Assembly: GCA_015501055.1 (NCBI GenBank)
Contig: JADNYV010000048.1
Span: forward strand, 62,001 to 126,000
Length of the DNA stretch: 64,000 nucleotides
Direction of reading: 5' to 3'
Source: Mucidula mucida
Taxonomy: Eukaryota > Basidiomycota > Agaricomycetes > Agaricales > Physalacriaceae
Shown: positions 1 through 11,388 of the stretch, piece after piece
Position numbering within the stretch: position 1 is the first letter of the stretch
Layout: every line of letters begins with the position of its first letter
Position numbers and translations under genes: made by a program
The notes under the pieces: model-generated
Seen by the model: the letters and a program-made list of their open reading frames with translations, nothing else
The model's database searches: none
What the model was told of the DNA's origin: nothing

Positions 1-236
1 AACTACATAAGTAGGATGTGCTGTGGCTTCTCTGGATTTCATTAGCTCTACATAATGTGTGGAGCCGTGTAGCTTCGCAAATGAGCTATGATTTTGACTA
101 GGAAATGCTGTATGTCGTCGGGTGCTGGGTATTTGATAGTCTTGAAAAACACGAGCGCTACATACCTGGAGGTGTATGTACCTCCATCACAAGGAGCCAC
201 GATGGCCATACAAAGTTTGTTTTGGTTACGTATATC

Positions 237-1676
237 ATGGCTTCTTCTTCAACAACGTCCACGGCGGCGGCGACGACGACGGAAAGCAGCGGTTCCCAGA
301 ATACTGGCATTGACCTTGTTGGAGGCCCGTTTGCAGTGATTGAATCGGATCCAGGCGCGTTCATTTAGATGTTGCCTTACGACCACCATGAACAGCGTCG
401 ACAGGCGTCTTCACCACGCTCACCCGCAAGCTCGGCATCAAAGGCCTCGAGTTTGTCGAGCTCTACGACATTGAGCCATGGGCCGTTGACCACTTGCATC
501 CGCACGGGCTCATATTTTGCTTTCTATGGCGCAAGGACACACATCGCCCGGGCACATTCGATGACCCAGCCTCGGAGCGCGTCTGGTTCGCTAACCAGCT
601 CAGCGACGACGCCTGCGCCTCACAGGCGATCCTCAACGTCTTGTTCAACTGCCCGGACGTCAAGATTGGCGGCGAGATGGCGTATTTTAAGGAGGAGACC
701 AAGGACATGTCGCCTGTGGTACGTCTTACTCGTCTATTGTCGACTACGGCTAATCCATGATAGATGCGCGGTCTCGCCATATCCAATTCGACTATTATTC
801 GTGAGGCGCACAATTCTCTAGCTAGGTGAGCAAGCTTTGGGTTCCCATATTCATCTAATTCTCTATAGACCAGCAGATATTTGCGGGGCCATTAACGTTA
901 TCACCACGACAACCCTCGAAGCCAAGAAGAAAAAGCGTAGCCCCGACCCGCCTCCCAACAAACGCGCCAAGACGAGCAAGAAACCGACAAAGAAGGAGGA
1001 AGAAACAGAGGACGAGGTGTACCATTTCATCGGCTACGTCCCAGCAAATGGAAAGGTCTGGGAGCTCGACGGACTCAAGTCTGGGCCTCTTGAAGTCGGC
1101 GAAGCCACAACAGAGTGGATGAACGTCGTTCGCCCCGCACTGCGCACCAAGATGCGCAAGTACGGCCATATCCAGTTTAGTCTGCTCGCCATTGTCGATG
1201 GCGCGTTCGAGACGGCCAGCGATGAGTGGGAGTACTGGAAACGCGAGCGTCGCGTGCTGGAACGCCAGTTGGACGCAGGCTGGGAGGGCTTGGTCGATCC
1301 AGCGCTGCGCGACTCCGCTGCAAGCTTATTCGAGGAGGACACCTGTCCGACATATTTGGAAAATTTCGGCAAACGCAGGATGCGCCGGGACAAGGAGATT
1401 ATTGACATGGATCAGGAACAGCGGCGAATGGCTTGGGAGGTCTGTGTGAAGAAAGGAATGGCGGCGAGGGATGCGGTGCAGCAGGAACTTACCAAGGCTG
1501 CAGAGCAAAATGTGAGTGTTCATGCTGGGTTTTGGCGTTGGTTTGCTGATGTAGATTAGACGGAGCATATCAAGCGCACGCATGATTATGAGCCGTTTTT
1601 TACAGAGTTTATCACTCGTTTGAATAATGAGGGGCATCTAGCGCAGTTGATGAAAAAATATGATTGTATACGTTGA
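237..1676 (+). CDS. UCH37/UCHL5-type ubiquitin C-terminal hydrolase (5 exons)
   Basis: Cysteine protease that removes ubiquitin from conjugates; the family acts at the 19S proteasome cap and in INO80 chromatin remodelling. Exons read as 237-354, 405-718, 764-825, 869-1511 and 1560-1676; the sum is 1254 nt and stays in frame (417 aa). Intron 1 would be GC-AG. The peptidase C12 core begins with VIESDP near residue 34. The catalytic cysteine is C110 in DDACASQ, the histidine is H217 in VYHFIGYVP, and the aspartate is D232 in ELDGL; the His-Asp spacing of 15 equals that of human UCHL5. The C-terminal helical region ending in TEHIKRTHDYEPFF resembles the UCH37 tail used for RPN13 binding. Odd point: the loop between Cys and His is about 30 residues longer than usual, with a Lys/Pro-rich stretch at residues 184-214. 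Part of exon 4 (residues 166-182) could be an unspliced intron. Confidence 0.9.
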
Positions 1677-1829
1677 ATACGCAGGACGGTGCTTCATCTA
1701 CATTGATATCAAGTCCCTTTGCGTCTGCAAAGTCTCTTTAGGTACGTGGAAGTGGATATTGCGGGGCTCAGTATTTATTCTTCTTCTTTAGCCTTGCAGT
1801 TATCTCTCGTTCCTCAATGGACGGATTTT

Positions 1830-4800
1830 TGTTATGAATACAAAGAACGAGAGTGAAAGAATGACCTTCATAGACTCCACATCTTTGGACTTAGCCCTCC
1901 ACGAATTTGCCTTCTGAACTGACATCTTTATGTTTCAATCAATACCATCAACAAGAGTCAAGAGTCAAGTCGATTTAGACTCTTTGGTAGACTGCTGTCG
2001 TCGGGTCCTCTAAATCGCCATTCAATGACGATTGCAGAGTTTCGGGCGGGCATACATCCATGCTGCGAACACGCGGCTCCCATGACCAGTCAAGAACAGC
2101 TATCTGGGGATGGCAACAGTCCTTTAGTAAGTGCTCACAAAAATCTCGTTATTCAGTCACAGTGCTGTTCTAGAGGTCCGAAAGCGGTACTGCGAAGGGG
2201 ATACTTATCAACTTCTGCGCAGTGTAGTACACAGGCTTGAAGTCGGTGTTGTCGTGTTTCCGATAAGCGTCTTTTTGCGCACCATGAACGGTTCGTCGTC
2301 GGGAATACCGTTATATTTTGGTGGAATATTGTCTTTGCATCGTATATGATGTGAACTGCTGTTACTGCTAGCATCACGTCTCGACTTACAGAACGCGACA
2401 CGCAGTATCTGTCAACTTTGACAAGCATAAATGTGATATCATGCCGGCACGTACTCTCCTTTGTTGCAATCCGTCAGTTTTGCGATGGCCGTACAACGTT
2501 CGAGCGCAGGACCGATTTCGGTAAGTACTTTCTCAAGATAATTGCTTCAGAATTTCGGACTTCATAAGTACAGAGCTGACAAGAGGAAGAAATACCTCCA
2601 TGAATTCGACAACTTTGCACTTATCCCTCCGCGAACTAGAAATATGAAAGAACATGTTTGCGCTTTCAATCGATAACCATCTACAAGAGTCAAGTGCTGT
2701 CAACGGGTCTTCGTATGCGCACATATATCGCCATTGCCCCCAAGGATAAAGATACGAAGGCGGTGCCACAATCATGTTCGTAGGCTTTTGGGCAATGACG
2801 GGCATACATCCACGCTGCAAACACGCGGCTCCAATACCCAGTCGAGAAAAGCTATCTGGGGATGGCAACAGTCTTTTGGTCATCGCTCACAGAATCTCGT
2901 TATTAACTGACAGTGCCGTTCTAGAGGTCGGAAAGCAAAGACTGCGAAGGAGGTCGTTATCAACTTCTGCGAAGTGCAGTGAACGGGGTCAAAGTCGGGG
3001 TTGTCGTGTTTCCGACGAAGACGAAGACAGACCGTTTTCGTGTGTCTGGAAAAGCATTTTGGGTTGCCTTACTACTGACAGCGACTGTTTCGCCTTACCA
3101 CCGGGTCTTAAACGTGCGGTCCTTTCCGCATAGCCTTCAACGACAGCCCACACGTATGTCGGATGCCTGATCGCTTCAATATTGTATTCACCGTTCGACA
3201 TTGGCTGTCCAGTACGACTTTGTAAGTCTTCTCCTGTGGTACTTAGAATAACCCGTGTAACAACGAAGAAAGACCCCGTTCTTGGACGGTCGTTATACCT
3301 TCCAATCGACGCTTGATTGGTTGTTACGTGTCTTCGTTACTGACGTGCCATCCCACAGTCTCTCCATTCTCAGGATTTCGACACTGTTCGTGACTGTCGA
3401 TTTGGTGTTCCTGTCACCGCAGGTACCGGACAAAACGAAAGCATTGACCTTTCCTGATACTACTTTGATCATACCTTGATTAAAACTCTCTGAAGAGCAG
3501 AAGGCATCTGCTCCCCGTATCCCGCCCCAATTGACAGAAAATAGTGGCAATGAGCGACCTCCGACACCAGCATCAACAGCGTGCCAAATTGGTGTGGGAA
3601 GAACAACAGATTGCCGAGGACGGCAGGTTGAGATTCATTCCACTCCGCCTTCAGCCTATGTGGAGGTGATCTCTTCAGTTTGCGCTGAAGTACTGTTTGC
3701 TGGAGGTAGATCCGGAAATCAGGCAAACGGTGGAGGCGTATAATTGTAGGGCGTATATAATGCTCCGGACGCGCAGTGCGCATGAGACGGCAGATAGATG
3801 CGAGTATATTGTGGTGTTCCCAGAGTCATGTCGGATATCTCAAGAGCGTTGTATTCTTCGATGTGGCAAGTGAGGAAGGATCGAATGTACATCGTAAGAG
3901 CAGACCAAGATGAACTTAGAAAGAAGAAAGCCGCCGGTTTAGGAAATCCCGAGTTACCCGACCTGGACAGTCACAAAGGTTGACCAGTAACCACAAGCAA
4001 CGCCGGTCGTAGGACCATATCTGGGTCTTCAGATGCACCACGAACCTAATAACTCACGCCGTCAATTCCGGTTACTGCACTTTACTTTACTGACGAAGAG
4101 CTCAGAGGGATGCTTCGTGGCCAGCTGCCCTCCTACAGAATGCGACGCGCAGGATAAACAACTTCCGACCAGTACAAAATGGATTGCAGCCCCTAGTTGT
4201 GAACCATCGATTTGGAAAGAACGCGTGCGCCATTCGAGGAAGTGTACGACCGGCCCAGGCAGATTTTGGCGAGTACTTTCTCAAGATATTTGGTTTTGAT
4301 TGTTCTTAACCGAAGGAATGCAGAGCAGAGTGAACTAATGACCTTCATAACCTCCAGACTTTGGCGATTACTTTCTCAAGGTATCTGGTTTTGATCATTT
4401 TTAACCCAAGGAATGCAGAGTAGAGTGAACCAGTGCCCTTCATAACCTCGACATCTTCGCGCCATCAGCCACACACCTTGAACTTGTGAAGGAACACGTC
4501 ACATTTCGAAGAAAACTTGGCCTGGTGCCCGGTGCCGAGAACGGCTGGAGCTTGTTCAACTTGATAACCATCTAGAAGAGTGAAGTCGATTCAGACTCAT
4601 TTGCAAACTGCTGTTATCAGGCCTTCGTATCCGCGCTTATATCGTCACCGTGCCCAAGGATAACGATACGATTACAGTGCCACGATCGTGATCGCAGAGC
4701 TTCGGGCATTCATCTACACTGTGAACACGCGGCTCTCCCATCCCGATTGAGAACAAGCTATGCGCGGACGTCGTCAGCTCTATAGAGAGTAATCACTGCG

Positions 4801-5120
4801 AGGCTGTCTGTTTTAGCTGACTGCTCGTACATTTCGGCTCTATGAAGGCGCTGCGGAGGAACGCTGTTGAAGGGATAACATGGTTTGTAAAGCGCACACC
4901 AGGAAGTCGGCGTTTTTGTGCATCCGACGAAACTCCGTACGTCTTGGAGATCACATACCGTGAGTCCACCATTAAATGCTATAGAGAATCTTGACGTTCA
5001 ACTAGTACAGCTACCGTTCTTCCAGGTCTCCGACTTTCAACTGTAAAGCCCCGGCGACAGCACCTAGGTATGTCGGATAAACGGCCGCACTTATATTCGA
5101 AACCTTATATTGACAGCAAG
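1830..5120. repeat. Diverged three-copy repeat region, no recognisable gene
   Basis: Blocks near 2050-2200, 2810-2955 and 4705-4860 are clearly related: each holds the sequence around ACACGCGGCTC followed by a related stretch and then a block near 2235, 2990 and 4900 with AAGTCGG and a TTCCGA/ATCCGA motif. Further shared words upstream (for example CTTTCTCAAGATA at about 2527 and 4273, and GCGACRCGCAG at 2392 and 4142) show that the units extend several hundred bases. The short reading frames differ between copies and are broken, so I see no maintained protein. It may be a decayed low-copy repeat or remnants of a duplicated gene; I could not identify it. Confidence 0.6.
4267..4460. repeat. 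Tandem duplication of about 96 bp
   Basis: Positions 4267-4360 and 4363-4460 are two adjacent, closely similar copies. Both contain TTGGCGA-TACTTTCTCAAG followed by a TTTTGAT word, GGAATGCAGAG and CTTCATAACCTC. The unit lies inside the larger diverged repeat region and is the most recent-looking duplication in it. Confidence 0.75.
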
Positions 5121-5495
5121 AACCACAATCACTGCGGTTATTATGCGGCAATTCACCTGAATACCGTCAGTTCTCTTAGTCGGCACGCTGGTCGCGCGTG
5201 GTCTGTTGGAGTATGTGCACGAAAACAAACAACTGTTCTGCATGTGGAGGAATTGAACAAACGATCAATACACCTACTCTTGTTTTAATGGATGCTCATA
5301 CCTCCAAATGGACATTTTCAGGAAGAACACCAGGTTGTCCTACCGTGATGCTGTTCTCGCATATCGAGAAGAGATGGTTCTTTCCGACTGATACTGTGAC
5401 TGTAATCCCAGGATGGAGTGCTGGACTAACGGCGCCACACCGATTTTTGTACATCTTTTTGGTAATCGAGGTACGGCATTCCGCGTTGGACTGTA

Positions 5496-7045
5496 CACCC
5501 CCAAACGCTGACCCAGCGGAATTCCGCTGGGTGATCGGATTGTGAATTTCCAGCGGGTTTTTTGCCGGGAGCACGCTGGAACGCCAGCTGGTTTCCCGTG
5601 AATTGGCAATCCCTGGAATCTTGTGGGCTTAACGCTGGCAGAAGGCTGGAGGTTTCGGCACGAGCTCGGTAGCTCTTGCTTGCTGAGTCGACGGTTCAAG
5701 CCTGAGCGATAACATTGACGTTCCTCGCTGTTTATATACCTTGAAATATATTTGTAGGAAGATTTCTGAGTATGGACTCTCTATTCTTGACTTTAAGAGA
5801 TTTTCCAGTTGTCCAAACATCATCGGACTGTTTGGAGCTGAAATCCCTCCAAGTCCACGACTTGCATCTGAACCAAAGGTGTGGTGCCTGAATGCGAGCA
5901 ATTGCAAACAAAGCGGACAAACAAACAGCCGTTGTCGCCGTCTCTTCCACTTCCACCTGCTTGCGACTGCGACGTCTGGCAATATTCTCATGCATCCTGC
6001 TCAAATTTCGCAGCAGTCCAGGTATGGGCCATACGGAAGGACGACGCCCACCCATGGTTCCCCAGCTCAGCCTGGTCCCCGTCCAGTGCAAATTTTTGGT
6101 CGTTCCGTCAGCAACCCCAATGTCTCGCAGTCTGCGCGGGAGCTCGACAGCAGCAGCCCACTGCCTTCACGTCGCTTCGGCTCCCAGCTCCAAAACATGC
6201 CGTCAAGTTTTTCATGGGGTCTACCCAGCCGTGGTCACGATGGAGGGACTGACAGCGGCTTCGGGTCAGAATACAGCTCTGAACAGTGCCCGCCAGATGA
6301 TCAGCTGCAGTCCCAGCATCGTTCTGCAGTTGGCGGCGGCCCACCAGATATAGAATTCGAATACGGACCATCGTCGGACTTGACTGCCGTGATTTCGTCT
6401 CTAGGCCTTGACGCGGCTGCCCCGGAGAAGGCATATTCATTTGCATCGGTGCGTATATAGTGCTATCAAGGTCATCTTGCGCAGACCACACAGGATCATC
6501 CGGATCCACCACCCAATTCCGTCACTATTAGTGCCGCTACTATGTTCGCTCCTACCGGGACACTTGACAAGGCTAACGAGGCCCCGCAAGAGCGAGGCAA
6601 TGTGCAGCGCATTCGTGAGGCTGTATCTGCAGGTAATTCAGAAGGACAATCTTGATTTAGACTTTTTCAATCTTCTTGTTTCTGTCTCCGTTCGTACATA
6701 ATCTACGTTATACGCACTTCTATGCTCAATATATGTCTGTTGATCATTGGTTAATTGAGAAAGAAGTCGAACAAACAAGCACAGATAAGAATGATCTGAG
6801 ATTTGGGCCTTGGCTTGCTTAGCAAGCGCCGTATAACGTGAACTATCTCCAGCCTGTCTCCAGCAACTCTCCCAGCTTCGTTGCCTGACTGCGCCAGAGG
6901 AATCCAGCGTCGACCCCGCCGGTATCCAGCGTCGACCCCACCGGTATCCAGGGATTGCCAATTCACAGGAATCCGCTGGAATTGCCGCTGGGAATCCATC
7001 AGCCCATCACCCAGCGGAATTCCGCTGGGTCAGCGTTTGGGGGTG
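5496..7045. mobile_element. Terminal-inverted-repeat DNA element (TA-flanked), 1550 bp
   Basis: The left end CACCCCCAAACGCTGACCC is repeated in inverted orientation at the right end, and both ends abut a TA dinucleotide (5494-5495 and 7046-7047), the target duplication of Tc1/mariner-type elements. The inverted repeats extend inward for about 100-125 bp (5496-5620 and roughly 6930-7045), sharing the words GGAATTCCGCTGGGTGAT and GAATTGGCAATCCCTGG, with several short CCAGCG repeats. No transposase motif was found inside. Instead the interior holds an apparently spliced reading frame of unknown origin. This fits a non-autonomous element that has captured host sequence; the superfamily is inferred from the TA ends only. 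Confidence 0.85.
5990..6655 (+). CDS. Unknown Ser/Pro/Gly-rich protein carried inside the TIR element
   Basis: Not recognised. An ATG at 5990 opens a frame of 153 codons to 6448, followed by a 36-nt GT-AG gap (6449-6484) and 57 further codons to TGA at 6655, giving 209 aa in one frame. The frame is also open upstream to 5741, so the true start is uncertain. The product is low in complexity: the first half is rich in Ser, Pro, Gly and Gln (RYGPYGRTTPTHGSPAQPGP), followed by a short hydrophobic-acidic stretch, SSDLTAVISSLGLDAAAPEK. It has no signal peptide, membrane segment or catalytic motif. Codon-like continuity across the intron suggests that a piece of a real gene lies between the inverted repeats. 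It could equally be a chance open frame, since the 36-nt intron is short. Confidence 0.4.
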
Positions 7046-7334
7046 TACCGCTTTACCGAATCTCACACCATCTAGCGGCCTCGAAACTTCTACCGATGAG
7101 TCATGGCTGGTCCCCTTCACAACGAATGTAGATGCTGAGTCTTGTTTAGAACGGAGAAAAGAGATTTCTGCTGTATATTGGCTGTTCGTTTCCGGTGCAT
7201 TCGGAAAGCGTCCTCATGACGGGGTCAGTATACAATACACAAAGCTGATCGGACCCAAGCGTAAGGGCTGGGAATAGAATATTGTTGCTCTTATCGGGTG
7301 CACATGTCTTCGCGGGATGTATCTCATCTTTCTT

Positions 7335-7360
7335 CCCTCCTCCTCCTCCTCCTCCTCCTC
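7335..7360. repeat. (CTC)n microsatellite
   Basis: An uninterrupted run of CTC triplets lies about 200 bp upstream of the metacaspase start. It makes a spurious poly-leucine reading frame; I take it as a promoter-proximal pyrimidine tract, not as coding sequence. Confidence 0.8.
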
Positions 7361-7560
7361 AGGTCGGTGACCTCAGCGAGCTTCGGCGGTCCCTCCGCGC
7401 ACAGCCCGCCGATGCGAAATGGGCTTGTCAAACCCAATTATAACGGACTTCGGCCCCAAAAAAAGTTTTCCTCGAGATTTGTTACCGCCTACTTAAGCCG
7501 GTCATTTACGCACAGGTTCATTAGCCTTTGGTCCCGCCACCGTCTTGCGTTCTCCAAAGA

Positions 7561-9089
7561 ATGTCCGCGAGACGTCGATTAAAGCTTGTCATTGTCGCGA
7601 TCGCATACCGCGACTGCATTGGCAAGCAGTTACCAGGAATCGGGGAGGACATAGGAACTGTGCTGAGATACTGGCTGTCTAAAGGTCGGCCGCTCCATCT
7701 CTCATTCTCGTCAGTGTCACTGAGCCCGCGAAAGGCTTTGCCGAGGAGGACATCATAGTACTCTGTGACACTCCTGGGCAGGATGCCGACCTGATCCCCA
7801 CCCATGAGAATATCGTCAGTACTTTCATCGCGCCGTCTTCATAATAATATTTACGTCCAGCATGGATGGTACAGCTCAGAGTACTGAAGGAGCTGGCTGC
7901 AAGCTTCACCGATGGCGGATTCTATGTGTTACACTGTAAGTCCGTCACAATTCTCGGACGCTCTCCTCATATCCCGTAGATAGCGGGCATGGCGTGCAAG
8001 AGGAGGCACTGGTCGACTCCGACGAACTCGACCACTTGGATGAGCGTACGCGATATCACTATGCATGATCGAGTATCTGACGCCACCTCAACAGTAATAG
8101 TGGGTTGCGACGGCTTTCGCGCGGATGGCGGACCCATCATCGAAAAATGTATCATCGATGACCAAATGAACGAGATTCTCGTTACCGCAATCCAAAAACG
8201 TCGCGGCGCTAGATTGCTGGTCAGTTTTGTCCGATTTGGTGGGCAACGATCTGAATCTTTCTCTATTACAGACCGTCTTTGACTGCTGTAATAGTGGCAC
8301 CCTTCTTGGTGAGTTTAAAAAAGTTTTGGGCTTCGTCTGTGTACACAACTGAGCGTATCACTTAGACCTCCTCCATTCCTCAAGTAACGATACCAAAGGG
8401 AGCAGAAGCATATGTAGGTGCAAGGGCCTGCGTTTTCTTCTCTTCTGACGTTATATCTCATTACAGGTCCGACCTTCGTACAGTGGTGTCAGTCTGTTTG
8501 AAAAGTCGTATTCGTCAACTGATTACTGGATTAGCCAAGAAACTGCTCTGGAAATCCCTGTCCGTTGGTTCAGCGCCTACGTTCCCACTATATGAGGGTA
8601 TTTTCCCCCGCCTTTTCGCCACCAACATTCCAGTTGTGAGCTGTTACTTTGGATGTGCCAGCATCGATCGCTCACGGCCGCATAGATCGGCTTGTAAGGA
8701 CGGACAAACAGCATACGGGGGTTCGAAAGGAGGGGTTCTCACCCAGGCTCTCTATCGTTTGCTGGGTTCGTCACGTCCCGTATGTGCATTCTCCACGCCA
8801 AGCTAATAGTGCATTCATGCAGATCGCAACGACACGCCGCGACTTGTCGACCTTGAGCACGATTTGAAGTGAGAGTTCCTTCATATAAGGGGCGAAATGA
8901 ATCCGCTTAACTCCGTCTAGCTTTGAGGTCAGACGAGCACTGGTAAAGAGGGACCACAAACTTGTTCAAGATGTCCAGGTTCGTCGAATTACAGCATGAG
9001 CGAAAGGAATGTCCTGACTTGTCTTACTGTAGATCTCGAGCCTGACGCCCCTGGTGAGCTTGATAGTCCGAAGGATCTACGGTTACTGA
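7561..9089 (+). CDS. Type I metacaspase-like cysteine protease without prodomain (11 exons)
   Basis: Caspase-fold protease of the metacaspase family, which cleaves after Arg/Lys and acts in stress response and cell death. Exons: 7561-7684, 7735-7814, 7875-7935, 7980-8045, 8095-8219, 8272-8308, 8366-8417, 8467-8765, 8823-8868, 8921-8978, 9033-9089. They total 1005 nt and remain in frame at all ten junctions (334 aa). The p20 core starts at once (LVIVAIAYRD). The catalytic histidine is H92 in HYSGHG, followed by ALVDSDELDHLDE; the catalytic cysteine is C158 in VFDCCNSGT, where most relatives have DSCHSG. The p10 part contains SACKDGQTAYGGSKGGVLTQ and ends ISSLTPL. Unlike many fungal type I enzymes it has no Pro/Gln-rich N-terminal prodomain. 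Exon 8 is open but its first half does not resemble the family and may hide an unspliced intron. Confidence 0.85.
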
Positions 9090-9493
9090 TGGGTGTCTGT
9101 GCTGCCAAGTTCATGGGAAGAAAGTTCAAGTTCCGAGTTCCTGTTGGATGTGCAGAGGTCTAACTTGACAGACATGATCTGTTGTCCAAGACGTCAATCA
9201 TACCCGTCGCAACTGGGCCAATACCTCATCGCATACACTTGTTTCTGTTGTCATTGTATTGTTACTCTTTTGTTTTCCCTGTGCTTTCCCTCGCTTTCCT
9301 TTAGCTTTCTCCCTTGTCGTATCAACTGTAGTTTACTTAGTACGGAGATCAACTGTATTTTTACATCGCTTTCTATCCTCTCTCCGACAATGACATTGTA
9401 GTCTATCATCAGGGAAAGAATGGCAAGAAGATTGTGTACTCAGTGAATGTCAGCCGTCAAAGTTGCGCGCCACATCATATGCAATAATGCACC

Positions 9494-10160
9494 TAGGGAT
9501 GTGCGCCGTACCGTATGTACGGTGCATACGGTACGGCATACGGGTTACGGTACCCGTACCGTGAGCAATCTTGGAGTACGGTCAACGGATCGGTCATACG
9601 GCCGTGATACGGTCACTCGCCTGGTGGGGTCAGATCGTCTTCAAATCGCTATCCATCCAGTAGCAGACCCCTCATGTAGAGTACCAAAGACAAACACAAT
9701 CTGAGGCTGGCTGAAATGTGTTGTGGATGTCGCTTGAAGACCTTGCCAGCGATGGCTTGTCCCAATCGGGACACCTACCACGTGGACCATCTTGTTGATG
9801 AACAACGACGTTCTCGGTGCATTTGGCCTCCCGGACCACCCATTTACTGTCCGGAAAACATCAAAGGACATGAATCAACTTTTCTGGTGCAGTGTTTGAG
9901 CATTGAAGCTGCCTGAATGACTGTCTTTCAGTGGTAATGGCTGAAGTAGGCTCCTTTCGGGCCCAAAGGTGACTTGTCAACTTATCCACACATCGAGAAA
10001 AACTAACTACATACTGACAGGTCAATAACTCTCAATATTTATAACTGAACGCCACACTACGGCCGTGTTCCGGCCGTTACGGACCATATCTTACGGCCGT
10101 AAACCGAATACGGGTGGGCAACTTACGGCCGTACCCGTAATGGTACGGCGCACATCCCTA
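9494..10160. mobile_element. hAT-like MITE, 667 bp
   Basis: Perfect 19-bp terminal inverted repeats, TAGGGATGTGCGCCGTACC, at both ends, flanked by an exact 8-bp direct repeat AATGCACC (9486-9493 and 10161-10168). An 8-bp target duplication and a TAGGGATG end are typical of hAT elements. The subterminal regions are full of short TACGG/CCGTA words in both orientations, as expected for transposase binding sites. The centre holds no transposase, so it is non-autonomous. It lies between the metacaspase gene and the first small secreted-protein gene. Confidence 0.93.
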
Positions 10161-10534
10161 AATGCACCCGAGCACATGCCACAAAATACTACTGTCTAAT
10201 GAAGAAGGGAGTCTATGGTGAGGATATAGCTCAAAGGAAATATCTTCAGTGGACTACTGTTGATGCGGGAAGTGGCAACTTGGGAACTTGTACTTGAAGG
10301 CGTGAATCCGGATCGTCACGCCGTACATTTCAGACTTCGATCGCTCTCTTAACTTTCATTAATGGTACTCCGAAAGCGTAACAATGCTGGCCTCGAGTTC
10401 CTCCTTTGACTCCGTGTTCATCGACTGATTCTATGTGTCTACTTTGACCCACATTGCTTGTTGTTGACATCCTTCCAACAGAATCTAACGACTCGGAGTA
10501 TCGAGTCAACAACAAGCTGGATGAAATCTCAAAC

Positions 10535-10989
10535 TTACGAGCTGGTCAAGTCGTTAAAGCTCTCCACCCCGTCAACTCCTTTGACAAAAGAGAAATCCCA
10601 AGTGCCACTCGGAAGCACGGCAACATCAAATTCGTCTGTGGCCAGGCAACCAAACGCCCTAGTAGAATATTTTCTGTACGTGCTTAATCAATCGCGAGAA
10701 GACTTACTCATAGAACGAACAGGAGAAATCATTTGGAATGATCGCGTTAGAGATCTCCTTGTTGAAGAAGCTGAGGCCTCCGACGAGGTTGATACAGTCG
10801 GCAGAGGCGATCGGGATGGCTTCGCATCCGCTAGGTGGGTCGAGGGATCCAGAGCAGATTGTCGCCGCCGGTGAGGTAGGCTTTCTACAACGTCTATTCA
10901 GGCTGTTTTCTAGCAGCAAACCCACGCACGGAAACAGCAGTTGTGGCGGCGCCCGACACAAACGCGACGAGGATGAATTTCGTGAGCAT
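10535..10989 (-). CDS. Small secreted beta/gamma-crystallin-like protein (3 exons, intact)
   Basis: Predicted extracellular protein of 118 aa. Exons on the minus strand: 10989-10930, 10880-10708 and 10658-10535; frame is kept at both junctions. Residues 1-20 are a signal peptide (MLTKFILVAFVSGAATTAVS). The mature part has a C-x-F-Y-E element and a C-terminal FNDLTSS. The NDxxSS pattern matches the (N/D)(N/D)xx(S/T)S calcium-binding motif of microbial beta/gamma-crystallins, and the half-copy NKEIS lies earlier, so a Greek-key fold is plausible. This is inference from motifs only. A related but frameshifted copy lies about 0.4 kb upstream (11389-11864). Function is unknown; secreted Greek-key proteins can be antimicrobial or structural. 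Confidence 0.65.
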
Positions 10990-11388
10990 CTTGAGGCTAA
11001 CTTGTCGGTATGTGAGGTGGTGGGTATTTGTCTACCTATATCCTTGTCATGGGAGCACGTTTGTCTATGTATACAAGACTCGAAAGCCAGACGGCTGTCA
11101 TGAACATTCAGTCTGACAAACACACTGACCTTACTGCCGGCGCCTTTGAAACTCAAGGTACCAACAGCGAGTTCTCCGCGCGTACTATTGGACATGAAAG
11201 CCTCAATGACGACTTAAAGTGTACAGAAAACGGTGCAATCCGACGACGGGTTTTGGTTGGTAAAGAATTTGAAGGCGGGAGTCAAGGACAAATGTACAGA
11301 CTTTCGAACCGGCTATACTACAACCAGACATCCCTCCAAAGACACGACTCGGAGTTCGGACCTCTCACTCAAGTTCCATCTACCCTAA

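Noticed and set aside
5741..5989. Upstream extension of the open frame inside the TIR element
   Set aside because: Open but of different composition, and partly close to the inverted repeat; the ATG at 5990 is the more conservative start.
7298..7582. Open frame starting with a poly-leucine run that looks like a signal peptide
   Set aside because: The leucines come from a CTC microsatellite, and the frame runs into the metacaspase exon in another register.
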